From: an uncultured Prevotellaceae bacterium
Lineage (GTDB): Bacteria; Bacteroidota; Bacteroidia; Bacteroidales; Bacteroidaceae
Reading direction: 5' to 3'
DNA length: 48,067 nucleotides
Assembly: GCA_902801375.1 (NCBI GenBank)
Contig: CADCIB010000037.1
Location: 1-48,067, forward strand
Shown: positions 8,053-16,788 of the stretch, in pieces
How the letters are laid out: each line of letters opens with the position of its first letter
Position numbering within the stretch: the stretch's first letter is position 1
The notes under the pieces: generated by a model
Told to the model about the DNA's origin: nothing
Seen by the model: only the letters and a program-made list of their open reading frames with translations
Databases searched by the model: none
Translations under genes and position numbers: made by a program

Positions 8053-8862
8053 TTATTTCAGAATAAACTTCTCGACCACGTGCGCCACACCGTCCTCTTC
8101 GTTGCTGTAGGTGATGTAGTCGGCCGTGTCCTGGATGTCTTTGGGCGCATTGGCCATGGCCACGCCGAGTCCCGCGAAGCGTATCATGCTCTGGTCATTG
8201 TAGCCATCACCGCAGGCGATGACCTCTTCGCGGCGAATGCCAGTCAGTTCGAAGAGACGCTCCAGCGAGTGAGCCTTGTCGATGCCGGGCGGCACACATT
8301 CCAGGAAGAAACCGGCTGAGCGGTAGACATCCATCACGCCTTTGAACGTCCCGGCCAGTTGCAGTTCAAGCTCATGCAGCGGTGTCGGGTCGCCGACGAC
8401 CAGACATTTGTTGATCGGGTAGCGGATCTGATGGATGAAATCAGTGTATTCCTCCACCGGCATCTTGTTGATGAATGCCTCGTGGAGGACATATTTGTTG
8501 GCCTTTTTCGTTGCCGCGATCTTCTCGTCCTGGTAGGTGAGCATCTCCATGCCGTGCTTCTTGACCGCCTCGTAGAGTGGGGGGACGACCTCAGGGTTCA
8601 AGGGTTGGTCAAAGACCACCTTGCCCGTGGCGCAGTCGGTGATGCGTCCACCGTTGAAGGCAAGGATAAATCCTTGGTACGTTTTCAGGTCCAGTTCCTC
8701 AGCGAGCGCCGTGATACCATAGGTGGGGCGCCCCGATGCGAGAACGATGCGCACGCCCTGCTGTTCTGCTTTCAGCAGCGTGTCGCGTGTGCGTGGTGTC
8801 ATCTCTTTCTTACTATTAGTCAGCGTGCCGTCGAGATCGAGCACGATCATCTTGTAGTCCAT
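8053..8862 (-). CDS. Cof-type HAD-IIB family phosphatase
   Basis: A 269-residue cytoplasmic phosphatase of the haloacid dehalogenase superfamily, subclass IIB. Motif I is DLDGT, with catalytic Asp9 and Asp11. Motif II is around LASGRPT (41-47). The cap domain covers roughly 85-190. Motif III Lys is at about 196, and motif IV is GDGYND at 218-223. Members usually dephosphorylate sugar phosphates, flavin or pyridoxal phosphates, and the substrate cannot be read from sequence. It stands alone, with a possible -7 TAACTTTG at 8925-8932 and the GH31 gene divergent on the other side. A link to the sugar locus next door is possible but unproven. Confidence 0.92.
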   Translation of the reverse strand: MDYKMIVLDLDGTLTNSKKEMTPRTRDTLLKAEQQGVRIVLASGRPTYGITALAEELDLKTYQGFILAFNGGRITDCATGKVVFDQPLNPEVVPPLYEAVKKHGMEMLTYQDEKIAATKKANKYVLHEAFINKMPVEEYTDFIHQIRYPINKCLVVGDPTPLHELELQLAGTFKGVMDVYRSAGFFLECVPPGIDKAHSLERLFELTGIRREEVIACGDGYNDQSMIRFAGLGVAMANAPKDIQDTADYITYSNEEDGVAHVVEKFILK

Positions 8863-8924
8863 GTGCGTATAAATATGTGTTACGGCGAAACCGAGCGCTT
8901 CGCCCGTTCTATTCTCTCATTTCG

Positions 8925-8932
8925 CAAAGTTA
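8925..8932 (-). promoter_or_regulatory. HAD gene -7 promoter element
   Basis: TAACTTTG on the minus strand, about 63 bases before the ATG. No TTG at the right spacing upstream. Confidence 0.4.
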
Positions 8933-9044
8933 CGCTTTTCTGCTGATACCATGAAATGCAAGCGCGAAAATATTGGATGCATCCCCGTATTTATGCTGTT
9001 CTTGCATCATATCAGCACTTCCTCTGCGTGCGAAATGCCAAATA

Positions 9045-9111
9045 TGTAACATTTGTGTACCTATTCTGTAACATGGTTGCGGGCAGTTTCGTTGCAAAAA
9101 GCTTAATTTTG
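9045..9111 (+). promoter_or_regulatory. GH31 promoter with paired 8-bp direct repeats
   Basis: TAATTTTG at 9104-9111 matches the -7 consensus and gives a leader of about 110 bases. Upstream, TGTAACAT occurs twice, at 9045-9052 and 9067-9074, exactly 22 bases apart. That is two helical turns, and the pair sits just upstream of the -33 region, where an activator would bind. A TTG at 9077-9079 is 24 bases from the -7 box, slightly long. Confidence 0.5.
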
Positions 9112-9228
9112 CATTGTCATTCCTAATAACGATTCACAGCAGGTTGTCATGCCTGCTTCAATTATTATACTTTTAAAACTCAACCAACCAGGCAAAAATA
9201 TGTCTTCAATCATCATCTAAATATCATC

Positions 9229-12102
9229 ATGCACATTCGTCACAAATACCTGATTGCCGCCCTGATGCTGCTCGCCAGCATGGGCTTGTCCGCAGCGTCA
9301 TTTACGCGCAGCGGCAACTTCATCACCGTGGAGGTCGCCCATCCCGGTCCCAACGACCCGCAATGGGTGCGCCTGCAGGTCATCGGCAAGAAGATCATCC
9401 GCGTGGAGGCTACCCGCGAGAAGGCTTTCCCCGAGAAGCAGAGTCTTATCATTGTCAAACAGCCACAGCCTGCCTTCAGTTACTCGGTAACGGAGGACAG
9501 CCGCGACGTGAAGATCAACACGTCGGCAGTAGTGGCGAAAGTCGACAAGCAGACGGGACTGGTCCGCTTCTACGACGAGAACGGCAAGCAGATCCTCGCT
9601 GAGGACACTGGCGGTAAACAGCTTTTTCCCTATACGGTGCCTGAGCGCGAAATTGGCGTGGACAGCCATCTCACCGACGCGCAGAAGCATGGATGGACGT
9701 GGCTGTTGCGCTTCGCCGACAACAAAGGCGAAGCACTCTATGGACTCGGACAGCACCAGGCCAACGAGCTGAACATGAAAGGGCTGAACGAGGAACTCTA
9801 TCAGTACAACACCAAGGTCAGCGTGCCCTTTGTGGTGAGCAACAAAGGCTATGGCATTCTGTGGGACAGCTACAGCTATTGCCGCTTCGGCAACCCCGGT
9901 GAGAACCTGCCGCTGAACCGCGCTTTCCGTCTCTATGACAAGAATGGTGTGGCAGGAAACCTTACCGGTACCTACACCGACCGCGACGGCAAGACCATCA
10001 CACGTGCCGAGGACAGCATCTGCTACGAGGTGAGCTTGCCCGCTTTGGCGTTGAAGCGCAACAGCGACGGCGACGTGAGCCATCTGCCTGCCGGTTTCAA
10101 GCTCAACGGCGCCCATGTGACCTATGAAGGATACCTCGAGGCACCTGTTGATAACAACTATCATTTCAATCTCTACTACGCCGGATATACCAAAGTGTAC
10201 GTCGACGGCAAGGAGGTAGTGCCCGAACATTGGCGGCAGGCATGGAACCCCAATGCGTGCCGGTTCAACGTTCCGATGAGAGCAGGACAAAAGGTGAAGC
10301 TGCTCATCGACTGGTTGCCTGACGGCGATGTGTCGTATTGCGCGCTGAGAGTAGCACCTCCACGTAGTGAGCAACGTCAGCAGCAGTTGACCGTATGGAG
10401 CGAGATGGCCAAGGATCTCGACTATTACTTCATTGCTGGAAACACCGTCGACGAGGTCATCCACGGCTATCGCACGCTGACGGGTAAGGCGCAGGTGCTG
10501 CCCAAGTGGGCTTTGGGCTTCTGGCAGAGCCGTGAACGCTATAGGACAAGTGACGACATTGAGAAGACACTCGCTGAGTTCCGTCGCCGCCATATCCCTG
10601 TGGACAATATCGTGCAGGACTGGAACTACTGGGCCGACGACCAGTGGGGCAGTCATCAGTTCGAGGCTTCGCGCTATCCCAACCCGCAGGCGATGTTCGA
10701 CAGCGTACATCAGATGCACGGACGCTTCATGATCTCGGTATGGCCAAAGTTCTACCCCAACACGAAGAACTACCAGGAACTCGATGCCAAAGGATGGATG
10801 TATCATCAGAGTATCGCTGATTCCATCCGTGACTGGGTGGGCCCCGGCTATATGAACTCGTTCTACGATGCCTATGCCGAAGGTGCCCGCAAAATGTTCT
10901 GGCGGCAGATGGATGAGAATCTCTATACCAAATATCACCATGGCATCGATGCCTGGTGGATGGATGCCTCGGAGCCTAACGTGCGCGACTGTACGCCGAT
11001 GTGGTACCGCAAGGCACTGAGTGGACCGACAGCCATGGGCTCTACGACGGAATATTTCAACGCTTACTCGCTCGTCAACGCCGATGCCATCTACAACGGA
11101 CAGCGCGAGGTGAACCCCAACCAGCGTGTCTTCCTGCTCACACGTAGTGGCTTCGCCGGTGAACAGCGATTCTCCACAGCTACGTGGAGCGGCGACATCG
11201 GCACACGGTGGGAAGACATGCGCGCGCAGATGACAGCCGGACTGAACTACAACATGGCCGGACTGCCCTTCTGGGGCATGGATCAGGGTGGCTTCTCGGT
11301 GGAGAACCGATATGTCAAAGCCCAACAGCTCTATGACAAAACCGGTGAGGAAAACGCTGACTTGAAGGAGTGGCGTGAGTTGCAAACCCGTTGGAATGAG
11401 TTCGGATGCTTCATCCCGCTCTACCGCACCCATGGTCAGTGGCCGCTGCGTGAGGTCTGGAACATTGCTCCGGAGTCGCATCCTGCCTACAAGGCAATCG
11501 TATGGTATGACCGCCTGCGTTATCGTCTGATGCCCTATATCTATTCTTTGGCCGGTGCCGTACACTTCAGTGACTACACGATGATGCGTGCGCTGGTGAT
11601 GGACTTCAATGGCGACGATAAGGTCTACAATGTCAAGGACCAGTGGATGTTCGGTCCCTCGCTCATGGCTTGCCCCGTGGCGAAGTACCAAGCACGCAGC
11701 CGTGAGGTCTATCTGCCCGCTCAGCGTGGTTGGTATGACCTGCTCTCAGGCAAGCACTACGATGGCGGACAGACCATTACGGCCGACGCGCCGCTAGAGC
11801 GTATACCGGTCTTTGTGCCCGAGGGAAGCCTGCTACCACTGGGTCCGGAAATGGAATGGAGTGACGAGAAGCCTGCGGAGACCATCGATCTCTATGTCTT
11901 CGCCGGTCGTGACGGCAGCTTCACGCTCTATGAGGACGAGAATACTAACTACAACTACGAGAAAGGACGCTACGCCCTGAAGAACCGTAAGTTTAACGTC
12001 ATCCTTGTCAGTCCGACACATGCGCAAGGCCTTGATATCGACCATGCGGTCAAAGGAAAACTGGTCAAGTACAATGGCAGCCGCGTTGTGGTGAAGCTAT
12101 AA
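9229..12102 (+). CDS. glycoside hydrolase family 31 (alpha-xylosidase-like) with PA14 insert
   Basis: A secreted or periplasmic retaining alpha-glycosidase of 957 residues. It has a signal peptide (about 1-23, ending SAAS) and an N-terminal GH31 beta-sandwich. A PA14-like insert follows at about 285-385 (EGYLEAPVDNNYHFNLYYAG, KVYVDGKEV). The TIM barrel carries the nucleophile Asp579 in WWMDASEPN and the acid/base Asp656 in TWSGDIGTRWED. A C-terminal DUF5110-type region closes the protein. GH31 enzymes with a PA14 insert in Bacteroidota include alpha-xylosidases that act on xyloglucan fragments, so that is the most likely activity. It is monocistronic, with a strong terminator at 12192-12229. 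Part of its 3' region (11763-11976) is repeated at the right end of the window. Confidence 0.93.
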   Translation: MHIRHKYLIAALMLLASMGLSAASFTRSGNFITVEVAHPGPNDPQWVRLQVIGKKIIRVEATREKAFPEKQSLIIVKQPQPAFSYSVTEDSRDVKINTSAVVAKVDKQTGLVRFYDENGKQILAEDTGGKQLFPYTVPEREIGVDSHLTDAQKHGWTWLLRFADNKGEALYGLGQHQANELNMKGLNEELYQYNTKVSVPFVVSNKGYGILWDSYSYCRFGNPGENLPLNRAFRLYDKNGVAGNLTGTYTDRDGKTITRAEDSICYEVSLPALALKRNSDGDVSHLPAGFKLNGAHVTYEGYLEAPVDNNYHFNLYYAGYTKVYVDGKEVVPEHWRQAWNPNACRFNVPMRAGQKVKLLIDWLPDGDVSYCALRVAPPRSEQRQQQLTVWSEMAKDLDYYFIAGNTVDEVIHGYRTLTGKAQVLPKWALGFWQSRERYRTSDDIEKTLAEFRRRHIPVDNIVQDWNYWADDQWGSHQFEASRYPNPQAMFDSVHQMHGRFMISVWPKFYPNTKNYQELDAKGWMYHQSIADSIRDWVGPGYMNSFYDAYAEGARKMFWRQMDENLYTKYHHGIDAWWMDASEPNVRDCTPMWYRKALSGPTAMGSTTEYFNAYSLVNADAIYNGQREVNPNQRVFLLTRSGFAGEQRFSTATWSGDIGTRWEDMRAQMTAGLNYNMAGLPFWGMDQGGFSVENRYVKAQQLYDKTGEENADLKEWRELQTRWNEFGCFIPLYRTHGQWPLREVWNIAPESHPAYKAIVWYDRLRYRLMPYIYSLAGAVHFSDYTMMRALVMDFNGDDKVYNVKDQWMFGPSLMACPVAKYQARSREVYLPAQRGWYDLLSGKHYDGGQTITADAPLERIPVFVPEGSLLPLGPEMEWSDEKPAETIDLYVFAGRDGSFTLYEDENTNYNYEKGRYALKNRKFNVILVSPTHAQGLDIDHAVKGKLVKYNGSRVVVKL

Positions 12103-12191
12103 AGGGCAGAGGTTAGAATGAAGGGACCTCGATGTCGGACCTGTGACTGCTTCGGCTGTGTCCCTGAAAACTTACCTGCTGAATATAAATA

Positions 12192-12229
12192 AATGAGGGA
12201 GACGACATTCGTTTGTCGTCTCCCTCATT
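12192..12229 (+). terminator. terminator after GH31
   Basis: A perfect 15-bp stem (AATGAGGGAGACGAC at 12192-12206 and its complement at 12215-12229, 8-base loop). Only a weak T-rich tail follows (ATTTAT). Confidence 0.75.
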
Positions 12230-12312
12230 ATTTATCCTGCTTTCTTCATTGGGACACCCAAGTTCCAAGATTGGTGACTATATCGACCCACTCATATGTT
12301 TTGCTGATTTAG

Positions 12313-12492
12313 GAGGGTATGTCAAAAATAAAAATACTTTCTCGAAATGTTACAAATGATGAGCTACCTATGAAAAAGCTATATCTTTCTCCGATGCAGG
12401 TAAAGGTATAGCTTTTATTTTACCGTTTTAATCATTTGATTCTTACACAGTGTAAGTTGAGAAAATCAAAAACCAGTTTTTAGCACACCTTC
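12313..12492. mobile_element. possible short non-autonomous element with imperfect terminal inverted repeats
   Basis: GAGGGTATGTCAAAAA (12313-12328) and, inverted, GAAGGTGTGCTAAAAA (12477-12492) match at 12 of 16 positions, all differences being transitions. The left end matches the better-preserved element at 27525-27656 at 14 of 16. It carries no transposase and no clear target duplication. It ends 8 bases from the 3' end of the frameshifted GH35-like gene. Confidence 0.4.
12374..12416. terminator. AT-rich hairpin between convergent genes
   Basis: Arms AAAAGCTATATCTTT (12374-12388) and AAAGGTATAGCTTTT (12402-12416) pair with one mismatch, flanked by A and T runs. It may terminate in either direction. 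The same stretch reads as a 13-codon frame beginning MKKLYLSPMQ, which I do not think is a gene. Confidence 0.4.
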
Positions 12493-12500
12493 GTTTAATT

Positions 12501-13043
12501 TTAATATTCATACAATTTCACTCTGAAAGCCTTGACTTCTCCCTTAGGGATTACGGGGCCACCATAGGCCGTCTCATCTCCGTTTAAGCGATGAAGTAAT
12601 TCCCTACCATCCTCCGTGAAGGTGATTTCATCGACAGACTCAAACGAGGCATGATGCTCCTTGTCGGCATTGGTCAGACGGAAGCTGACAACCATTTCGC
12701 CAATACCACCAGCCACAATAAATTCATCTTCTCCTGTTTGGATTACGAGTGCACCGGCGACATTGGTTGCTTCCTTCTTCTGGTCGGCAATGGAAACACC
12801 TACCACAGCCTGTGAGGTACGAGCAGAAAAAGGACGGGCGGTAATGGTGTACTTACCCATCTGTATCTTGTCGTTCTCCCGGCCCTCATCAAGGAGCAGA
12901 CCGTTCTTATGTTTTGTACCGGCGTACTTTGTAATGTATGGTGTCAGGTGCTTCAACAGTCCGTAGGCCTTGTCATAGGCATGGTCATGAGGATCAGCAC
13001 TTAACGTCAGCCCCCACCATCTATGCCAAATGGAGAATAGCAA
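12501..13043 (-). CDS. C-terminal part of the GH35-like protein, separated by a frameshift
   Basis: This frame continues the product of the upstream gene from about 13015. After GIDGG in the first frame, the family segment continues here as LTLSADPHDHAYDKAYGLLK and then a beta-rich domain to the end. That domain resembles the DUF5597 C-terminal domain of GH35/GH42-like beta-galactosidases. The ATG at 13043 lies within the overlap and is probably not used; its first residues (MLFSIWHRWW) are an out-of-frame reading of the upstream coding sequence. One extra G in the G5 run (plus-strand C5 at 13011-13015) would restore a single protein of about 592 residues covering 12501-14278. Confidence 0.7.
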   Translation of the reverse strand: MLFSIWHRWWGLTLSADPHDHAYDKAYGLLKHLTPYITKYAGTKHKNGLLLDEGRENDKIQMGKYTITARPFSARTSQAVVGVSIADQKKEATNVAGALVIQTGEDEFIVAGGIGEMVVSFRLTNADKEHHASFESVDEITFTEDGRELLHRLNGDETAYGGPVIPKGEVKAFRVKLYEY

Positions 13044-14278
13044 AGCATGTTGTAGCGTCCGAAGGCATAAAAGGAGCGGGCTGCACCATCTGCAGAAGAT
13101 TTGGTTTCTGGCATAATGACTGGATTGCCCGGCTGGTCATAGCCACTCAACACCCAGTCGAATAGCGATGTAGCATACAGATCAGGGGCATATAGATCTA
13201 CATGAGGCGCGGCTGCATGCCAAATGTCAAACAGATGAGGCTGTGGCCCTCCGGAGGGATACTTCCCAGGTTCGCGTGCCCATAGCTGTTTCAACCATGC
13301 ATTAACATATAACGGAATAGGATAAATATCCTTGGCTGCCGCAGCCAGCTGTTCCACATATCTGGCGTAATACCAGGCGTTAAAGATCTCTTCCGTCAGC
13401 CACGGATATTCTTTCTGCCACGACATGTCCTTCATCAGGTTGGGGTCGTTACGATCTACCTTCTTAGCTGGTTGGCTCTTGCCGAACACCTCTTCCCAAC
13501 TGCCCTTCATCTTGCTGCCATTGGCCTTCCATGCTTCTGCAACAGCATGTTGCAGAAGCGTTTTGTTATTCTTAAGATATTGCAGAAGCTCTGCGGGCAC
13601 AGCCTCCCCAAAGGCTTTGTTGGCTGCTTCGGAATAGTCGCGCATAGCCCGGTTATCCTTGTTCATATAGCTGGACATCATGTCGAGCGTGCCCATCTCG
13701 TTCTCTATCTGGATAGCTATGATGGTGTGCTGGCTGCCATCAACAGCCTTGATGTGCTCCATCAATTTAGAGAATGCCTGTTTGTCTGCTTTCATGGAGT
13801 TTTCTCCCAGTGGCGAGAGCGTGTTGGTTACCTCTCCGTCCTTATATCTTGCAAGCGGGAAACGCTTCTGATCCCTCTTTACCCAGCCGGGAACGTAAGT
13901 GGAGACCCCGTTCTTCCATGATCCGAACCAGAGTAGCACCAATCTTAAGTTGGCCTTGCGTGCCCCATCAAGCATGCTGTCCACCAATTGGAAGTCGAAC
14001 TTCCCCTCCTGCGGTTCTACCAGCTCCCAGCTGACGGCGGCAATCACGGTGTTCAGGTTTTTGTCGGCCATGCGCTGCCAGATGGGTGCCATGTAGTGAC
14101 TGCTGCCCGTAGAAGAGTTGTGCAGTTCGCCGGCCAGCATGATATAAGGCTTTCCGTCAACCACAAGTTGCACACTGGTCTTGGTCTTCTCCAGATGTGG
14201 AATTTCATAGCTATCTGCCGATGCCGTAACGGCTATACTGCAACAGACAGCTATCATCAGTTGTTTCAAGGTTTTCAT
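13007..14278 (-). CDS. GH35-like beta-galactosidase (DUF5597 type), catalytic part, frameshifted
   Basis: The 423-residue product has a signal peptide (1-21, ending TASA) and a GH35/GH42-like TIM barrel. It begins VDGKPYIMLAGELHNSS, with the likely acid/base Glu in IAIQIENEMG and the nucleophile Glu in VIMPETKSS. Members of this group are exo-acting beta-galactosidases or related enzymes; the exact substrate is not certain. The frame ends at a TGA right after YSPFGIDGGG, where the family continues into the DUF5597 domain found in the next frame. The catalytic domain is nearly complete but the C-terminal domain is lost. It starts 7 bases after the upstream GH3 gene, so the two form a minus-strand operon. 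Confidence 0.85.
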   Translation of the reverse strand: MKTLKQLMIAVCCSIAVTASADSYEIPHLEKTKTSVQLVVDGKPYIMLAGELHNSSTGSSHYMAPIWQRMADKNLNTVIAAVSWELVEPQEGKFDFQLVDSMLDGARKANLRLVLLWFGSWKNGVSTYVPGWVKRDQKRFPLARYKDGEVTNTLSPLGENSMKADKQAFSKLMEHIKAVDGSQHTIIAIQIENEMGTLDMMSSYMNKDNRAMRDYSEAANKAFGEAVPAELLQYLKNNKTLLQHAVAEAWKANGSKMKGSWEEVFGKSQPAKKVDRNDPNLMKDMSWQKEYPWLTEEIFNAWYYARYVEQLAAAAKDIYPIPLYVNAWLKQLWAREPGKYPSGGPQPHLFDIWHAAAPHVDLYAPDLYATSLFDWVLSGYDQPGNPVIMPETKSSADGAARSFYAFGRYNMLCYSPFGIDGGG

Positions 14279-14285
14279 AACAGCT

Positions 14286-16625
14286 TTATTTTATTTCGAG
14301 TTTTACCTTCTGGTTGTCTTCTGACGATGCTCCCACGGCAATCGTGAAAATGCCGGGCTCACACTGCCAGTGGTTGTTTCTATCGTAATATGACAAAAGA
14401 TCCTTGTCGATCCTGAAACTTACGGTCTGCTTTTCTCCGGGATTCAGGTGAACGCGCTTAACCCCGCGGAGTTCCTTTACAGGCCGTGTCATCGTGGCAT
14501 AGTCATCGGTGACATACATCTGCACTATCTCGCTTCCGTCCCTCGAGCCCATGTTCTCCACGTCAATGCTGACGACAGCCGTATCGCCGGCCGCCATCTG
14601 CTGCCTGTCGATCCTCGGGTTGCTGTATCGGTAGGTGGTATAGCTTAGTCCATAACCAAACGGATGCAATGGCGAAATGTCAAATCCTAAGTTATATCCT
14701 CTGCGAGATGAGGGCTTGTAGTTGTAGTACGACGGTAGATGTCCGACACTGCGCGGAAACGAAATGGTAAGTTTGCCGCTGGGGTTAACATCGCCGAACA
14801 ATGCGTCGATCATGGCATAGCCGCCTTCCTGTCCGAGATACCAGCATTGCATCACAGCAGGCACATTCTCTTCCAGATAGCCGAGCGACAGCGTTGTACC
14901 ACTGTTGACGAAGGCGCACACAGGCTTCCCCAATGCCACAATCTCATCAACGAGCTGCTTCTGCCCGGCCAAGAGATCCAGCGTAGGTAAGTCGCCCAGC
15001 GTTTCTGCAGTAGTAGCTTCCCGGCTCATGGCTTCATTCTCACCCAAAAACAGTACGATCACATCGGCCTTTTCCGCGGTCTTTACGGCCTCCCGAATGC
15101 GTTGCCGATTTTCCTGCTCCGTGAGGAGCCTGACATTAGGATGCGAATTGTCGTTCGAATTTGTCAGTCGAACACCTTCAGCATAGAGGATATTCATTTT
15201 GTCTCCGTATTTCTCCCGAATAGCTCTTAGCGGGGTGATGGTGTCTCGGGGTACGTCAGAGTAACCGCCTAAGATACAGCGGTTGGCATTGGGACCGATC
15301 AGAGCTATCGACTTAACCTTATCTTTGTCGAGTGGAAGGAGACGATTGTCGTTCTTCAGCAGCACCATCGACTCCGCAGCAGCTTGATAGGCCAACTTCC
15401 GATGAGCCTCACACCCCACGATCTGCTCCGCTTTAGCAGGGTCAACATAAGGCCGGTCAAACAGTCCCAGCCGGAATTTGTTCAGGAGGATATGTGTAAC
15501 GGCCTTGTCAATAGCCTGTTCACTGATACGTCCTTCCGCTACAAGTGTCTTGAGATTCTTATAGCTCAGAATGTCAGGAAGTTCCATTTCCACTCCCGCC
15601 ATCAAGCCCCGTATGCCCGCCTCGTCATAGTCGGGTGCAGATTTATCGACAGCGTGTATGTTGCTAATGCCGCCGTAGTCAGAAACGATAGTACCCTTGA
15701 ACCCGAACTCATCGCGTAGAATGTTTTGCAGCAGATAGGAGTTGGCGTGGGCGGGCTGCCCCCAGAGTTCGTTGTAGGTAACCATGACATACATGGGATC
15801 GCACTCACGGATTACTTCGCGGAAAGGCAGGAGAAACGTCTGGCGGGCCTCGTGCTCGTCCATATAGCTCGGAGCCGTATTTACGCCTCCCTCACTGTTG
15901 CCATGTACGCCAAAATGCTTCAACGTTACGCCCACATGTTCGTCGTCTATCAGATATTCTGTCCCCTGCAGAGCCTTTACGATGGCTTTGCCCATGCGCG
16001 AATTATAATAGGTGTCCTCGCCCATCGTCTCCTCAGTACGTCCCCATCGCGGGTCGCGCACCACGTCCAGCACAGGCCCCAGGACATGACTTCCTCCACG
16101 CGACCGAACCTCTTTGGCCACGGCAGTATATATCTGATGGATCAGTTCTTCGTCCCAGCTGCTGGCCAGCGCAATGGGTACGGGAAAGTTTGTGGCATCT
16201 TTAGACTGTTGCCCGTGCAGGCACTCTTCGTGTGACACGACAGGGATTCCAAGCCTCGTCTTCTCTATGAAATATTTCTGAATCTGATTGTAGAGTTTGG
16301 CTCCCCTGCGCGGACTCAGCGTCTGCCCGAACTGCTCTCTTCTTGTTATGCTCAGATCTTCATTGAGTCTTGCCAGCTCACCTATGCCGTTGCCCCATCT
16401 GCCAGCAGCTTTTGCCTCATCAAATTTGCCGTTGGTCATCACCCTGACCTTGCCCATCAGCCATTCGCACTGCATCTGGGCTATCTTCTCGTCAAGCGTC
16501 ATGCGACTTATAAGGTCACGAGTTCTCTCCTCGGGCGACAGCTTAGGATTCTTATAGGGTAGCTTTTCTGCCATCGCTGCTATGGGAAGCAGCATGATAA
16601 ATATGGCAACGTATATTCTTCTCAT
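14286..16625 (-). CDS. glycoside hydrolase family 3
   Basis: A secreted retaining beta-glycosidase of 779 residues (beta-glucosidase or beta-xylosidase type). The start at 16625 gives the signal peptide MRRIYVAIFIMLLPIAAMAE, preceded by an AAGGAG ribosome binding site; the frame is open 15 codons further upstream but without signal-peptide character. Order: N-terminal GH3 TIM barrel with nucleophile Asp316 in IVSDYGGI, GH3 C-terminal alpha/beta domain (ALIGPNANRCILGGYS), and fibronectin-III-like domain (GSRDGSEIVQMYV). It is a close paralogue of the GH3 at 43866-46211 and much less similar to the three GH3 genes at 17718-24861. It is the first gene of a minus-strand operon with the GH35-like gene, divergent from araC. 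Confidence 0.93.
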   Translation of the reverse strand: MRRIYVAIFIMLLPIAAMAEKLPYKNPKLSPEERTRDLISRMTLDEKIAQMQCEWLMGKVRVMTNGKFDEAKAAGRWGNGIGELARLNEDLSITRREQFGQTLSPRRGAKLYNQIQKYFIEKTRLGIPVVSHEECLHGQQSKDATNFPVPIALASSWDEELIHQIYTAVAKEVRSRGGSHVLGPVLDVVRDPRWGRTEETMGEDTYYNSRMGKAIVKALQGTEYLIDDEHVGVTLKHFGVHGNSEGGVNTAPSYMDEHEARQTFLLPFREVIRECDPMYVMVTYNELWGQPAHANSYLLQNILRDEFGFKGTIVSDYGGISNIHAVDKSAPDYDEAGIRGLMAGVEMELPDILSYKNLKTLVAEGRISEQAIDKAVTHILLNKFRLGLFDRPYVDPAKAEQIVGCEAHRKLAYQAAAESMVLLKNDNRLLPLDKDKVKSIALIGPNANRCILGGYSDVPRDTITPLRAIREKYGDKMNILYAEGVRLTNSNDNSHPNVRLLTEQENRQRIREAVKTAEKADVIVLFLGENEAMSREATTAETLGDLPTLDLLAGQKQLVDEIVALGKPVCAFVNSGTTLSLGYLEENVPAVMQCWYLGQEGGYAMIDALFGDVNPSGKLTISFPRSVGHLPSYYNYKPSSRRGYNLGFDISPLHPFGYGLSYTTYRYSNPRIDRQQMAAGDTAVVSIDVENMGSRDGSEIVQMYVTDDYATMTRPVKELRGVKRVHLNPGEKQTVSFRIDKDLLSYYDRNNHWQCEPGIFTIAVGASSEDNQKVKLEIK

Positions 16626-16657
16626 CTTGGTTGGCTCCTTGTTTTTAGTTATTGGTG

Positions 16658-16665
16658 CAAAGTTA
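16658..16665 (-). promoter_or_regulatory. -7 element of the minus-strand GH3 operon
   Basis: TAACTTTG on the minus strand, 33 bases before the ATG. No good -33 TTG at the usual distance, so activation by a regulator is plausible. Confidence 0.5.
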
Positions 16666-16689
16666 AACACAATTTTGTATTATTCCTTA

Positions 16690-16759
16690 TCCTATCGGAA
16701 TAAATGTTTGAACATTGGACGTATTTTTGCTCATCGTTTTAAAATATTTAGTATATTTG
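16690..16759 (+). promoter_or_regulatory. araC promoter with shared upstream block
   Basis: TTTG (16726-16729), 22 bases and TATATTTG (16752-16759) fit the promoter consensus 30 bases before the ATG. The block 16690-16734 (TCC-N4-GGAA, CATTGGA, TTGCTCAT) recurs with the same order and almost the same spacing at 26366-26409, and partly at 27924-27965. It lies between the divergent araC and GH3 operons, so it could control both. Confidence 0.5.
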
Positions 16760-16788
16760 TGGCGTGTATAACTAAAAACAGATCTATT

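Noticed and set aside
9298-11691. 797-codon open frame antisense to the GH31 gene
   Set aside because: It is a shadow of codon bias in a GC-rich coding strand. The product has no domain features, and the plus strand encodes a full GH31 with catalytic residues.
12371-12412. 13-codon peptide MKKLYLSPMQVKV
   Set aside because: It overlaps the AT-rich hairpin and has no promoter or ribosome binding site.
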